DNA of 64,000 bases from Halocalculus aciditolerans (GTDB taxonomy: Archaea; Halobacteriota; Halobacteria; Halobacteriales; Halobacteriaceae). Below, piece by piece: positions 47,534 through 56,583 of the stretch. Where the stretch lies: positions 186,001 through 250,000 of the forward strand of contig NZ_BMPG01000002.1 of the NCBI RefSeq assembly GCF_014647475.1, read 5' to 3'. How positions within the stretch are numbered: position 1 is the first letter of the stretch; the number at the start of each line of letters is the position of its first letter. A program made the translations under genes and the position numbers. Below the pieces are notes generated by a model that worked only from the letters and a program-made list of their open reading frames with translations, was not told the DNA's origin and made no database searches.

Positions 47534-48166
47534 TTAGGCTTCTTCGTCTTCTTCGACGTCGACGGAGGTCGCTTCTTCCTCGTGGACCTCCTCGGGGTGC
47601 GCTTCGAGCGTCGTCTTCTGGATCTCCGCGCGGCGGAGCGGGTAGACGGTCTTCGCTTCGCTGTAGATGGCGGAGGAGAGACGGCCCTCGACGACGGAGT
47701 CGATGAGCTGCTCGAACGTGCGGTCCTCGGCGGCTTCCTCGACGAGGTCGATCATGATGCGGCGGATGGCCTTCTGCTGGCTCTGGTCCGCCTGCTTCGT
47801 CGTGAACGCGGCCGGCTGGAGTTCGACGCGGTAGTCGTCGGTCGTGCGCACGACGACGACGGTCTCGATCTTCGAGGAGCCGCGGCGAACGAGGCTGCGC
47901 TGGTAGTCGCGGGTGAGCTCGGACTTCACGAACTCCGCGTACGCGGTGTCCGAACCGACGTCAGTCACCTGGAAGGTGAGCTTGACGTTGTTCTCGCCGG
48001 ACTCGTCCGTGACGTCGCCGAGCGTCGCCTCGATGGTTCGGTCGAGGACTTTCTCTGGTTCGTCAGCGACGGTCTCACCGAGCTCCGCGCGGTCGAACTG
48101 CTCGGGCGCGAGGATGGTGTACCACCGCTTCTGCTGATTCTTCTTCGAAACGGAACGTTCACTCAT
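47534..48166 (-). CDS. rps3ae: Ribosomal protein S3Ae (eS1)
   Basis: A 210-residue archaeal and eukaryotic ribosomal protein of the small subunit platform. MSERSVSKKNQQKRWYTILAPEQFD is the family's opening. VKLTFQVTDVGSDTAYAEFVKSELTRDYQRSLVRRGSSKIE is the core, and AEIQKTTLEAHPEE is near the end, followed by an acidic haloarchaeal tail. It overlaps pcc1 by 8 bp and is the last gene of the rps15-recJ-like-pcc1-rps3ae cluster, an order kept in haloarchaea. Confidence 0.96.
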   Translation of the reverse strand: MSERSVSKKNQQKRWYTILAPEQFDRAELGETVADEPEKVLDRTIEATLGDVTDESGENNVKLTFQVTDVGSDTAYAEFVKSELTRDYQRSLVRRGSSKIETVVVVRTTDDYRVELQPAAFTTKQADQSQQKAIRRIMIDLVEEAAEDRTFEQLIDSVVEGRLSSAIYSEAKTVYPLRRAEIQKTTLEAHPEEVHEEEATSVDVEEDEEA

Positions 48167-48404
48167 AGTTAGTGTTCTTGGGTTGGTCTGCGAGCTGTCC
48201 TACTTCGACTGCGACTGTGAGATTCACGACGTAGTCGTCCAGGGTGGTGCGGAGTCCGCCGGTCGAATCGCGCTCGATGGTCGTGACGACCGCGTCGCCG
48301 TCGACGCGCGTCGTCATCTCCGAGGTGTTGTCCGCGCGGACCGCGGCCGCGACGCGCTCGGGGTGAGCGACTTCGGTGCGGACGGTCGCCGTCCGAGCGG
48401 TCAT
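48159..48404 (-). CDS. pcc1: KEOPS complex subunit Pcc1
   Basis: An 81-residue protein beginning MTARTATVRTEVAHPERVAAAVRADNTSEM and ending in a short helix after LRTTLDDYVVNLTVAVEVG. This is the compact beta-beta-alpha fold of Pcc1, which dimerises the KEOPS complex that makes t6A on tRNA. ATG 48404 overlaps the stop of the RecJ-like gene by 4 bp, and the 3' end overlaps rps3ae. Its location between two ribosomal genes and a DHH nuclease is the conserved haloarchaeal arrangement. Confidence 0.92.
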   Translation of the reverse strand: MTARTATVRTEVAHPERVAAAVRADNTSEMTTRVDGDAVVTTIERDSTGGLRTTLDDYVVNLTVAVEVGQLADQPKNTNYE

Positions 48405-49504
48405 AGTGCCCCCCGGACGGCCTCGGCGTCCACGTCCTCGGTCGTCCACGCGAGCGCGGGCGTGCCGGCGACGACGTCGACGTCCACGACGTCCGCGAGA
48501 ACGCCGTGTGCGTCGACGTCGTCGGCGTGCGTCGCGACGGCCGCCCCGTCGTCTCCGACCGCGATGGCGGTCGGCTCGCGACTCCGGTAGTCGCGTACGA
48601 GGCGCGCCGTCTGCCGCAGCGGCGCGTCCGCTGCGTCGAACGTGACACAGCCGCTGTAGCGCGCGGGGGCTTCGCGGCGAAGCCGGCCGTGCACGGCGCG
48701 CGCGGTCTCCCGCCACGCGTCCAGCACCGCCGGCGTGTCCCCGTGGCCGAGGACGAACGCCACGCCCAGTCCGGGCGCGGTCGCCGCCACGGCGTCCAGG
48801 ACGTCCGCGTACCCTTCGAGGGTCGCGAACGGCCCGTCCGGGAGGACGTGCGGGCGGAGCGCCGCCTCGATAGCGGTCGCCGCCCGCTCGCCGGCCGGCG
48901 ACTCCGTCACGTCCAGCGCGACTCGCGACGCGAGCCGCCGCCGCGCGGAGTCGTCGAGCTCCGCAGGCAACGCGAGCTCCGCGAGGAGCGCGCCCGCCTG
49001 CGCCTCGTCGCCCGACACGTCGCCGTGCAGGCGGAGCGAATGCGCGAGCCCGTCCGCGACGTCCGCCGTCGGCACGCAGAGCCCCGGCCGCCGGTCGATA
49101 TCGCCGTCGACCGCGTCGAGAGGCGCGCCCTCCGGCGGCCGCCCCGCCGCGACTGCGCCCGCGAGCGCCAACGCCGCGTCCGGCTCCGCGCCGAGCGCCG
49201 ACGCCGACTCGAACGCCGACGCCGACGCGCTCGACGCCTCGTCGCTCCGGACCGACGCGTCACCCGCGTCGAACCCGACCGCGACGCACACGCCGTCGTC
49301 CACGCCGTCGAACCGGCGCTCGGCCTCAACCGGCGTCTCCACCACCGACACCTGGAACGGAAGCCCCGACGCCTCGCACGCGCCCGCCAGCACACCGGCC
49401 GCCGCCAGACAGTCGCCGTCCGCACGCGCCGCTACGCGAACGAACGACGCGCCCGACAGCGCCCCGTGAACTTCCGACCGCGCGCGACGACTCGAGGCCG
49501 CCAT
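48401..49504 (-). CDS. RecJ-like DHH-family protein (haloarchaeal)
   Basis: A 367-residue protein in the position where haloarchaeal genomes carry a gene annotated exonuclease RecJ. The N-terminal half reads FVRVAARADGDCLAAAGVLAGAC, a degenerate DHH motif I in which the usual D-x-D is partly kept. VGFDAGDASVRSDE corresponds to motif II. Alanine-rich insertions are long. The second half (PARYSGCVTFDAADAPLRQTARLVRDYRSREPTAIAVGDDG) resembles the DHHA1 end. Motif erosion makes catalysis uncertain; it may be a structural partner in replication like the inactive archaeal RecJ forms. The gene overlaps pcc1 by 4 bp. Confidence 0.8.
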   Translation of the reverse strand: MAASSRRARSEVHGALSGASFVRVAARADGDCLAAAGVLAGACEASGLPFQVSVVETPVEAERRFDGVDDGVCVAVGFDAGDASVRSDEASSASASAFESASALGAEPDAALALAGAVAAGRPPEGAPLDAVDGDIDRRPGLCVPTADVADGLAHSLRLHGDVSGDEAQAGALLAELALPAELDDSARRRLASRVALDVTESPAGERAATAIEAALRPHVLPDGPFATLEGYADVLDAVAATAPGLGVAFVLGHGDTPAVLDAWRETARAVHGRLRREAPARYSGCVTFDAADAPLRQTARLVRDYRSREPTAIAVGDDGAAVATHADDVDAHGVLADVVDVDVVAGTPALAWTTEDVDAEAVRGAL

Positions 49505-49507
49505 CGA

Positions 49508-49972
49508 TTACTCCAGCAGGTCGACCGCGTTCTCGTACGAGTACTTGAAGTCCTCGTCGACCTGGTCACCGCGGTAGTAATCGACCAGCCGCCGGATCTT
49601 CGACTCCGTGTTCTGGAGCGCGCGCCGGTTCTGGTGGTCCTGCCCGTTCTCCTCCACGTGCTCGCGGAGGCGAACAGCCTTCTCCAGGAGGTTCCGGAGG
49701 TCCTCTGGAACGTCAGCCGCAGCGTCGTTCTCCTCGAGAATCGTCGTGACCTTCTTCCCCGTCGCGAGCTTCACGTTCGGAATCGGCGTCCCCTGGACGC
49801 CCTCGTCGCGGAGCTTCATCCCGATCTGACTCGGGTCGAAGCCCTGCTCCGCGAGCTCCACGACGCGCTCCTCGACGGCGTCTTCATCTACGTCACTCCA
49901 CTCCGGTGGTTCGTCTGCCGCCGGCTTGTCCGACCCGGACGCACCGCGACGGCGAGTATGCATTCGTGCCAT
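49508..49972 (-). CDS. rps15: Ribosomal protein S15 (uS15)
   Basis: A 154-residue archaeal uS15, longer than the bacterial one because of the N-terminal extension MARMHTRRRGASGSDKPAADEPPEWSDV. The core shows QGFDPSQIGMKLRDEGVQGTPIPNVKLATGKKV and the RNA-binding helices RLREHVEENGQDHQNRRALQNTESKIRRLVDYYRG. ATG 49972 was chosen since MARMHTRRRG is the conserved family start. It leads the four-gene minus-strand cluster and is preceded by about 230 bp that probably hold the promoter and a long leader. Confidence 0.96.
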   Translation of the reverse strand: MARMHTRRRGASGSDKPAADEPPEWSDVDEDAVEERVVELAEQGFDPSQIGMKLRDEGVQGTPIPNVKLATGKKVTTILEENDAAADVPEDLRNLLEKAVRLREHVEENGQDHQNRRALQNTESKIRRLVDYYRGDQVDEDFKYSYENAVDLLE

Positions 49973-50049
49973 AGCTAGTGATTGGAACGTCACGAACCGC
50001 AACGGCACCATACCCACGCGGGGCTGTGCCGGCACTACCGCATTCCCAA

Positions 50050-50067
50050 GCCGCCCAAGCGGGCGGC
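50050..50067 (-). promoter_or_regulatory. Hairpin in the rps15 upstream region
   Basis: GCCGCCC (50050-50056) and GGGCGGC (50061-50067) form a perfect 7-bp stem with a 4-nt loop, 78 bp upstream of the rps15 ATG. If the rps15 transcript starts upstream of this, the hairpin could be an S15 autoregulatory site; otherwise it is a DNA feature of unknown use. Confidence 0.3.
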
Positions 50068-50206
50068 GATGTCGGAACTACGGCCGTGCGTTCCCTACCA
50101 CCTAGCCAGCGTCTCCGCAACTAAAGGATTGCTACTCGACCCGCCCGGACTCGTCCCGATTCGAGAGGTTTATACACACCCCACGGCTACCAGAGAGTGT
50201 CGACGC

Positions 50207-50278
50207 GGGCTCGTAGATCAGTGGTAGATCACTCCCTTGGCATGGGAGAGGCCCCGGGTTCAAATCCCGGCGAGTCCA
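50207..50278 (+). tRNA. tRNA-Ala (anticodon GGC)
   Basis: A 72-nt cloverleaf. The acceptor arms GGGCTCG and CGAGTCC pair with one G-U; the anticodon stem CTCCC/GGGAG encloses loop TTGGCAT with GGC at 50239-50241; the T arm CCGGG/CCCGG encloses TTCAAAT. The discriminator is A and CCA is not encoded. A TATA-like TTTATACA lies about 35 bp upstream. The tRNA 3' end is intact and no integrase lies beside it, so it is not being used as an attachment site here. Confidence 0.97.
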
Positions 50279-50403
50279 CTAACATTTCTGACAGTTCCTG
50301 TGGTTCTATCAGCGTCGCCAATCGTTCCACGGCGTGTACTTCTCCTGTCTCGATTCCGGCTTGCATCCGTCGGCGGCGGCGCGTGTATGCATCAGAAGCC
50401 CTT

Positions 50404-50421
50404 TGACTGACTAGCCAGTCA
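50404..50421. promoter_or_regulatory. Near-perfect 18-bp palindrome upstream of the TetR-MATE pair
   Basis: TGACTGACTAGCCAGTCA pairs in eight of nine positions. It lies 25 bp before ATG 50446, where transcription should start, and is a natural TetR operator that would silence both the regulator and the efflux gene. Confidence 0.5.
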
Positions 50422-50445
50422 CGTCTTAGTAGTTGGTTAGTTCGT

Positions 50446-51042
50446 ATGGCGAGTGACCCACCGAGAGACGAGATTATGGAGGCGACGTATCGCGCGCTCT
50501 GCAAGCACGGGTACGCGGCGGTGACGATGGAGGATATCGCTGCGGAGTCGGAGAAGAGCAAGGCGGCGCTGCACTACCACTACGAGAGCAAGCACGACCT
50601 CCTGGTGGCGTTCTTGGAGGATTTGCTGTCGTCGTTCACGGCGGAGTTGGACGCGGTGGAGGGGTCGTCGGCGACGGAGCGGTTCCGCGCGCTGGTGGGG
50701 CTGTTCTTAGAGTCGGAGGAGGAGGAGTCGGATCGGCGGTTCGAGACGGCGGTGTTGGAGATGAAGGCGCAGGGGCCGTACGACGAGGCGTTCCGGGAGC
50801 GGTTGGACGAGTTCGATGCGGCGCTGTCGGAGCGGTTCGCGGACGTGTTCGCGGCGGGCGTCGAGTCGGGTGAGTTCCGCGAGGACCTCGACGTCGACGC
50901 GGCGGCGGATTTCGTGGTGACGGTGTTGAACGGCGCGCATACGCGACAGGTGGCGGTCGAGCGGCCGGTCGAGCAGACGCGGGCGGCGCTGGAGCGGTAT
51001 CTCGACGAGAGCGTGCGTCGAACGGCGGAGGTGGAGCAGTGA
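50446..51042 (+). CDS. TetR-family repressor
   Basis: A 198-residue protein. The HTH is at residues about 8-55 (IMEATYRALCKHGYAAVTMEDIAAESEKSKAALHYHYESKHDLL), the classic TetR DNA-binding head. The rest is an all-helical ligand domain. Its ATG is 25 bp after a palindrome, and the stop overlaps the GTG of the MATE transporter, so regulator and pump form one unit. By analogy with AcrR-type repressors it probably senses a pump substrate. Third positions favour G in this gene, unlike the C-rich neighbours. Confidence 0.9.
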   Translation: MASDPPRDEIMEATYRALCKHGYAAVTMEDIAAESEKSKAALHYHYESKHDLLVAFLEDLLSSFTAELDAVEGSSATERFRALVGLFLESEEEESDRRFETAVLEMKAQGPYDEAFRERLDEFDAALSERFADVFAAGVESGEFREDLDVDAAADFVVTVLNGAHTRQVAVERPVEQTRAALERYLDESVRRTAEVEQ

Positions 51043-52469
51043 ACCCGCGAGGGGCGCTGGCGAAGCTCCGGCAGGAGGTCGCGCGGGCGTTCAACCAGGA
51101 GGACCTCGACTTGACGACGGGGGGGATCGCGAAGCCGCTGGCGTACCTGTCGCTGCCGATCGTCGTCACGAACCTCTTCCAGACGGCGTACAATCTCGCG
51201 GACACGTTCTGGGTGGGGCGGTACAGTACGGAGGCGCTGGCGGCGATCAGTTTCGCGTTCCCGCTGGTCTTCCTCCTCATCTCGCTGGGGATGGGGTTGT
51301 CGGTGGCGGGGAGCGTGATGGTCGCGCAGAACGTGGGTGCGGGGAAGGACCGGGAGGCGGAGTACGCGGCCTCGCAGACGGTGGTGTTCTCCGTCGCGGT
51401 GTCCGTCGTGATGGGGATTCTGGGGTTCTTCGTCGTCGACGACCTCCTGACGATATTCGGCGCGGCCCCGGACGTCTATCCGCTGGCCGTGGAGTACATG
51501 CAGGTCATCTCGCTCGGCCTCGTCTTCATGTTCGGGTTTCTAATGTTCATCTCGCTGATGCGGGGGTACGGGAACACGGTGACGCCGATGGTGGTGATGT
51601 TCTTCTCCGTCCTGTTGAACATCATCCTCGACCCGTTCCTCATCTTCGGCTGGTGGGTGTTCCCGCGGCTGGGACTTGAGGGCGCGGCCATCGCGACGGT
51701 GTTCTCGCGTGCGCTCGCGTTCGTCGCCGGGCTCGCCGTCCTCTTCGCGGGGTCGCGCGGCCTCGAAATCCACCTCGCCGACATGCGGCCGGACCTCGGC
51801 TTCGCGCGCCGCATCCTCCGCATCGGCCTGCCGGCGTCCGTGGAGGGGACGGGACGCGCGCTCTCCATCAACCTCATGCTCATCGTCGTCGGCCTGTTCC
51901 CGACGACGGTGGTGGCGGCGTTCGGTATCGGGACGCGCGTGCTCTCCGTGGTGTTCATGCCGGCAATCGCGGTGGCGCGCGGCGTGGAGACGATGAGCGG
52001 GCAGAACATCGGCGCGGACCAGTACGACCGCGCCGCGGAAGCGACGTGGTTCGCGGCGCGAGCGACGTTCGTCCTGCTGTCGCTCGTCGGCGTCGTCGGC
52101 TGGATCTGGGCCGAACCCATCATCGCCGTCTTCACCTCTGACCCGGACGTCGTCGCGGTCGGCGTGACCTTCATGCGGTACATCGCGCCGACCTTCGGCT
52201 TCATGGGCATCATGCGTTCGTACAACGGGAGCTTCCGCGGGGCGGGGAAGACGCTCACCGCCGCGGCCATCTCGGTCGGCGTGCTCGGCGTCCTCCGACT
52301 CCCCTTTGCATTCTTCGCCTCGCAGTCCATCGGCGCGGCGGGCATCTGGCTCTCCTTCGCGCTCTCGAACGTCCTGGGCGCGGCCGTCGCGTACGCGTGG
52401 TACCAGCGCGGCACCTGGCGGGGCGTCGACCTCTCTCGCGGTCCCGGCCCCGCGCCGAGCGACGACTGA
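51039..52469 (+). CDS. MATE-family efflux transporter
   Basis: A 476-residue protein with twelve hydrophobic helices in two MatE repeats. Family blocks include IAKPLAYLSLPIVVTNLFQTAYNLADTFWVGRY at the start of repeat one, GLSVAGSVMVAQNVGAGKDREAEYAASQ, and in repeat two AIAVARGVETMSGQNIGADQYDRAAEATW. MATE pumps expel drugs or toxic metabolites using H+ or Na+. The GTG start at 51039 overlaps the TetR stop by 4 bp, so it is probably derepressed by the pump's own substrates. Confidence 0.94.
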   Translation: MNPRGALAKLRQEVARAFNQEDLDLTTGGIAKPLAYLSLPIVVTNLFQTAYNLADTFWVGRYSTEALAAISFAFPLVFLLISLGMGLSVAGSVMVAQNVGAGKDREAEYAASQTVVFSVAVSVVMGILGFFVVDDLLTIFGAAPDVYPLAVEYMQVISLGLVFMFGFLMFISLMRGYGNTVTPMVVMFFSVLLNIILDPFLIFGWWVFPRLGLEGAAIATVFSRALAFVAGLAVLFAGSRGLEIHLADMRPDLGFARRILRIGLPASVEGTGRALSINLMLIVVGLFPTTVVAAFGIGTRVLSVVFMPAIAVARGVETMSGQNIGADQYDRAAEATWFAARATFVLLSLVGVVGWIWAEPIIAVFTSDPDVVAVGVTFMRYIAPTFGFMGIMRSYNGSFRGAGKTLTAAAISVGVLGVLRLPFAFFASQSIGAAGIWLSFALSNVLGAAVAYAWYQRGTWRGVDLSRGPGPAPSDD

Positions 52470-52549
52470 CGGCTGCTCTCGTTTTCCACGCCGACTCGGC
52501 GGCTTCGGCGACCAGAAACGTTACGCGCGCCGGGCCCGGAGACGAGCGT

Positions 52550-54076
52550 ATGCGAGGTGTCTTGCTCTCCGCGCTCGTCGTCGTCGCGCTCGCTGTCGGG
52601 GCGACTTCCGGCGCGGCGGCCGGTGCGGCGACCGACGCTGACGCGCCCGCCGTCGACGCCGACGGTCACGCGCGGGCGAACGCGACGAACGCGACGGTCG
52701 GCTACTTCAACGGCTACTGGTACGACGACCCGGTGCGCGTCGACCAGTCCGACGGCCTGAACGAGTCGGAGCGCGAACGCTACGTCTCCGTGACGATGGC
52801 GCGCGTCGAGCACGTCCGCGACGCGAATTTCGAGCGCTACGTCCCCGTCGACGTCGTTTCGCGGAGCGAGTACGCCGCGAACCAATCAGGTGGAAACGCG
52901 ACGTACAACGCGTGGAACGACCAGGTCTGGCAGTCGCTCTGGATCGTCGGCGAGGACACGAACTCCTCGGCGGCGCTCTCCGCGTTCTACGGCTCGAACG
53001 TCCTCGGGTTCTACGACTCGGAAGCTGACTCTATCAAGCTCGTCACGAACGACCCGGACGAGGTCTACTTCGACAACGCGACGCTCGCCCACGAACTCGT
53101 GCACGCGCTCCAGGACCAGCGGTACAACCTGAGTCGCGCGAAGTACGGCGGCGACACGCAGGACGCCCAGCTGGCGACGAGCGGGCTGGTCGAGGGCGAA
53201 GCGCGCTACGTCGAGGACCGGTACGTCGAGCAGTGCGGCGAGACGTGGACGTGCCCGGCGAACCCGCCGTCGGCGAACGGCGGGACGGGCGGCGGTGACG
53301 TCAACTACGGCGTGCAGTGGGTCGTCTACTTCCCCTACGCCGACGGGCCGGGCTACGTCGCGTCGCTGCGCGAGCGGGGCGGCTGGGACGCCGTCGACGC
53401 CGCGTGGGAGCGCCCGCCGAACGACACGACGGCCATCATCCACCACGTCGGCAGCGTGCCCTCGAACGTCTCGGTTAGCGACGAGGCGACCGGCGGCTGG
53501 GAGACCTTCCCCCGACAGGGCTCCGATACGGTCGGCGAGGCGTCCATCTACTCGATGTTCTGGTACCAGTCGTACACCACTGACGCCGGCGTCGTCGACA
53601 CCGGGAGCCTCTACGAGAACCAGGGGCCCTACGACTCCTTCAACTACTCCAGTGCGCCCTCCGCGGGCTGGGCGGGCGACAGCGTCGTCCCCTATCGGAA
53701 TCCGACCGTCGGCGAGGACGGCTACGTCTGGGTGACCGAGTGGGACTCCGAGCGGGACGCGAGCCAGTTCGCGAGCGCGTACCGCGACGTCCTCGACGCG
53801 CACGACGCCGAGCAGGTGAGCGCGCGGACGTGGGTCGTGTCGGGCGGCGACCCGTTCGCCGACGCCTACCGCCTCCACGTCGACGGCACGCGCGTCGTCG
53901 TCGTGAACGGCCCGGACGTCGACGCCGTCGACGCCATCCGACCGGGGCTCGCGTCCGAGGAGGCGAACGCGACGACGATGTCGCGGACCACGCGCGCCTC
54001 TTCCCCCGGCTTCGGCGTTCTCGCCGGGCTCGCCGCGGCGCTCGGCGTACTCTCTCTCCTCCGCCGTCGCCGCTGA
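52550..54076 (+). CDS. Hvo_1808-family surface protein with metalloprotease-like motif and PGF-CTERM
   Basis: A 508-residue exported protein. A signal peptide covers residues 1-25 (VLLSALVVVALAVGATSGAAA). The domain contains NATLAHELVHALQDQRYNL with the zinc motif HELVH, and a later GLVEGEARYVEDRYVEQCG could supply the third ligand Glu. Many N-x-S/T sites suggest glycosylation. The C-terminus ends SSPGFGVLAGLAAALGVLSLLRRRR, a PGF-CTERM sorting signal that archaeosortase would process for lipid attachment. Haloarchaeal proteins of this type are called the Hvo_1808 family. Proteolytic activity is unproven. Confidence 0.85.
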   Translation: MRGVLLSALVVVALAVGATSGAAAGAATDADAPAVDADGHARANATNATVGYFNGYWYDDPVRVDQSDGLNESERERYVSVTMARVEHVRDANFERYVPVDVVSRSEYAANQSGGNATYNAWNDQVWQSLWIVGEDTNSSAALSAFYGSNVLGFYDSEADSIKLVTNDPDEVYFDNATLAHELVHALQDQRYNLSRAKYGGDTQDAQLATSGLVEGEARYVEDRYVEQCGETWTCPANPPSANGGTGGGDVNYGVQWVVYFPYADGPGYVASLRERGGWDAVDAAWERPPNDTTAIIHHVGSVPSNVSVSDEATGGWETFPRQGSDTVGEASIYSMFWYQSYTTDAGVVDTGSLYENQGPYDSFNYSSAPSAGWAGDSVVPYRNPTVGEDGYVWVTEWDSERDASQFASAYRDVLDAHDAEQVSARTWVVSGGDPFADAYRLHVDGTRVVVVNGPDVDAVDAIRPGLASEEANATTMSRTTRASSPGFGVLAGLAAALGVLSLLRRRR

Positions 54077-54145
54077 CCGCCTAGTCCATCTTCGTGATGG
54101 AATCCACTACTGATATACCGGGCGGGCGAGTAGCCGGGAGTAACC

Positions 54146-54904
54146 GTGACGAACACGCAGGTTACGCTCGCTCAGATCGACAACTACGGGCCGTGGACGG
54201 TCACCCCGAACCCGCGGAAGGAAGTCGACCTCCAGACGCTCCAGTCCCGCCTCTACGCCGACCTCTCACAGCTCGTCGGGATGCACGGCGGCTACGTCTT
54301 CTTCACGCGCTTCGACAACATGGTCGCCATCACGAACGGCCTCGACTTAGAGGACCACGCGCGCATCCAGGAGTCCATCGGGAACCGCTACCCCGTCACG
54401 CTCAGCTTCGGCATCGGCACGTCGACGTCGCCGCGCGACGCGCTCGTCGACGCCACCGCACTCCTCCAGGAGGCCGGGAGCGCACAGGACGCCGAGCGCG
54501 CCGAAGTCCTCGCCGGCCAGACCACGGAGCCGACGCCCGCGGAAGACGACGACGTCCACCTCGCGCACTTCGACGTGAACGACGCGACCGGCGAGTACAC
54601 CGACGAACTCGACGCCTACTCCACCTTCATCCACATCGAGCAGGCGTACGCGAGCCTGATGCGCTACCTCCACGACGCCCACGACGGCCTCGCCTTCTTC
54701 GTCGGCGGCGACAACGTCATCGCCGTCGTCCCCGACCTCGAACGCGCCGCCTACGAGGACGCCATCCGCCACGTCCGAGAGGACGTCGACATGGACCTCA
54801 AAGTCGGCGTCGGCTCCGGCGTCACCGCCCAGGACGCCGGGATGGCCGCGAAACACGCCCTCGAAATCTGCCGGGAGGACGGCACGCACGTCGAAGGCCT
54901 GTAG
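54146..54904 (+). CDS. GTP cyclohydrolase IIa (archaeal, GCH III type)
   Basis: A 252-residue enzyme that opens GTP to a formylated pyrimidine for riboflavin and F420 synthesis. MTNTQVTLAQIDNYGPWTVTPNPRKEVDLQTLQSRLYADLS is the family signature start. FTRFDNMVAITNGLDLEDH and FFVGGDNVIAVVPD carry the nucleotidyl-cyclase-like metal and GTP sites. GTG 54146 lies about 30 bp after a TATA-like GATATACC (54113-54120), fitting a leaderless mRNA. It is a single gene before polymerase IV. Confidence 0.95.
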   Translation: MTNTQVTLAQIDNYGPWTVTPNPRKEVDLQTLQSRLYADLSQLVGMHGGYVFFTRFDNMVAITNGLDLEDHARIQESIGNRYPVTLSFGIGTSTSPRDALVDATALLQEAGSAQDAERAEVLAGQTTEPTPAEDDDVHLAHFDVNDATGEYTDELDAYSTFIHIEQAYASLMRYLHDAHDGLAFFVGGDNVIAVVPDLERAAYEDAIRHVREDVDMDLKVGVGSGVTAQDAGMAAKHALEICREDGTHVEGL

Positions 54905-54961
54905 CACTACTTTCACCCCGGCATCCGAACCTTTTCGCGGTTCCGCGTTCTTTCACTCGGT

Positions 54962-56275
54962 ATGGAGCGGGCCGACACTCTCCCCGGCACGCCCGACGAC
55001 GCGGAGCGCATCGTCCTCCACGTCGACATGGACTGTTTCTATGCGTCCTGCGAGCGCCGCCGGAACCCCGAGCTGCGGGGCGAGCCCGTCGTCGTCGGCA
55101 TGGGCTACGAGGAGGGCGAGACCATCGGCGCGGTCGCCACGGCGTCCTACGAGGCGCGCGAGTACGGCGTCGAATCCGCTCAGGCGATCTCGCAGGCCCT
55201 GGAGAAGCTCCCGCGGCGCGCGAACGCGGGAGGCGACGCGACAGCCGCCGACGCTGACGACAACCCTGGCGACCCTGACACGGGAATCTACGTCCCCGTC
55301 GACCACGACTACTACACGGAGGTCGGACAGGAAGTGAAAGAGATCGTCCACGACCTCGGCGACACCGTCCGCGAGGTGAGCATCGACGAGGCGTACCTCG
55401 ACGTGACGGAGTCGACGGCGTGGGGGGTAGCGGAGGGGTTCGCGCGCCACGTCAAACAGCGAATCGCCCGGGAAGTCGGCGTTCCGGCCTCGGTCGGCGT
55501 CGCGCCGAACATGAGCACGGCGAAGCTCGCGAGCGACGCGGACAAGCCCGACGGTCTCGTCGTCGTTCCGCCCGGTGAAGTCGAGGATTTCCTCCGGCCC
55601 ATCGACATCGCGGACGTGCACGGCGTCGGGCCGGTGCGCGCGCGGGAGTTCCGCGCGATGGGTATCGAGACGGCAGGGGACCTCGCGGACGCCGACCCCT
55701 ACGAGCTCGTCGAGCGCTTCGGCGAGCGCGGACGCGAACTCTACGACCGCGCTCGCGGCCGCGACCCGCGGCCCGTGGAGCCGCGCGGGAAGCCGAAGAG
55801 CCTCAGCCGCGAGTCCGCGTTCCCCGAGCCGACCGACGACACGGAGCGAATCCGCGAGCAGGTGCGCGCGCTCGCCGACGCCGTCGCGGAGCGCGCGACC
55901 CAGAAGGACGCGCTCTACCGAACCATCGGCATCAAGGTCGTCACGCCGCCCTACGACGTGAACACGCGCGCGGACAGCCTCCCCGGCCCCGTCGACGACC
56001 CCGACCTCCTCCGGGACACCGCCCTCGACCTCCTCACCGAGTTCGACGGCGAGCGCGTGCGGAAAGTCGGCGTGCGCGTCTCGAAGCTCTCCTTCACGAG
56101 CGGCGAGCAGGCGAGCCTCACCGGCTTCGAGACCGCCGCCGACGCGTCTGCTGACGCGACCACGGGGACAGCCGACGATGCGGCCGACGCACGAGACGAC
56201 GCCTCCACGCCGGAGGACGCGGAGGGCGACTCCGCGCCGGTCGACGGGCAGGCGGACTTCTCCGATTTCGCGTAA
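54962..56275 (+). CDS. dinB: DNA polymerase IV (translesion, Y family)
   Basis: A 437-residue Y-family polymerase. Catalytic acids lie in HVDMDCFYASCERRRNPEL (motif I) and VSIDEAYLDVTES (motif III). The steric gate region, the HhH block IADVHGVGPVRAREFRAMGIETAGDLAD and the little-finger domain are present. The C-terminal 60 residues are acidic, and the last eight (QADFSDFA) are a PCNA-binding PIP box. A 20-residue acidic insertion (near 92-108) is a haloarchaeal addition. It copies past damaged bases at low fidelity. Confidence 0.96.
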   Translation: MERADTLPGTPDDAERIVLHVDMDCFYASCERRRNPELRGEPVVVGMGYEEGETIGAVATASYEAREYGVESAQAISQALEKLPRRANAGGDATAADADDNPGDPDTGIYVPVDHDYYTEVGQEVKEIVHDLGDTVREVSIDEAYLDVTESTAWGVAEGFARHVKQRIAREVGVPASVGVAPNMSTAKLASDADKPDGLVVVPPGEVEDFLRPIDIADVHGVGPVRAREFRAMGIETAGDLADADPYELVERFGERGRELYDRARGRDPRPVEPRGKPKSLSRESAFPEPTDDTERIREQVRALADAVAERATQKDALYRTIGIKVVTPPYDVNTRADSLPGPVDDPDLLRDTALDLLTEFDGERVRKVGVRVSKLSFTSGEQASLTGFETAADASADATTGTADDAADARDDASTPEDAEGDSAPVDGQADFSDFA

Positions 56276-56307
56276 GCGTCACGTCGTTCGCCCCCGAAGG
56301 ACGATGT

Positions 56308-56583
56308 ATGAATCACCTCGTCGCCGCGGGCGCGGACCGCTGGCACCTCGACCGGCACGCCCAGCTCGTCGTCTACGAAGCCGAGGACGGCGGAGGGCTC
56401 CTGACGATTTACGACTGTGCCGCCGCGCAGAAACCGCCGAGTCTGCAAGAGCGCGGCCACCTCGTCCGCGTCGACGCCGCCCACGAGCTCACGCACACGC
56501 CGACGGGCTACGTCGTGAAGCTGCGCGAAGAATCAGTGCTGGAGCGGCAGGGCGACGACCACTACGTCGTCCGCGCCGACTAG
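56308..56583 (+). CDS. HAH_0734-family small protein
   Basis: A 91-residue soluble protein ([39 protein letters not shown], then [27 protein letters not shown]). It is beta-rich with conserved histidines and no membrane segment. Haloarchaea carry it next to tpiA under the name HAH_0734 family; the function is unknown. Its stop overlaps the end of the convergent tpiA gene by 4 bp. It starts 32 bp after dinB and could be read with it. Confidence 0.8.
   Translation: MNHLVAAGADRWHLDRHAQLVVYEAEDGGGLLTIYDCAAAQKPPSLQERGHLVRVDAAHELTHTPTGYVVKLREESVLERQGDDHYVVRAD

Noticed and set aside
50207-50278. tRNA-Ala as an integration site of the element
   Set aside because: It is 41 kb away, intact, with no integrase or partial copy beside it.
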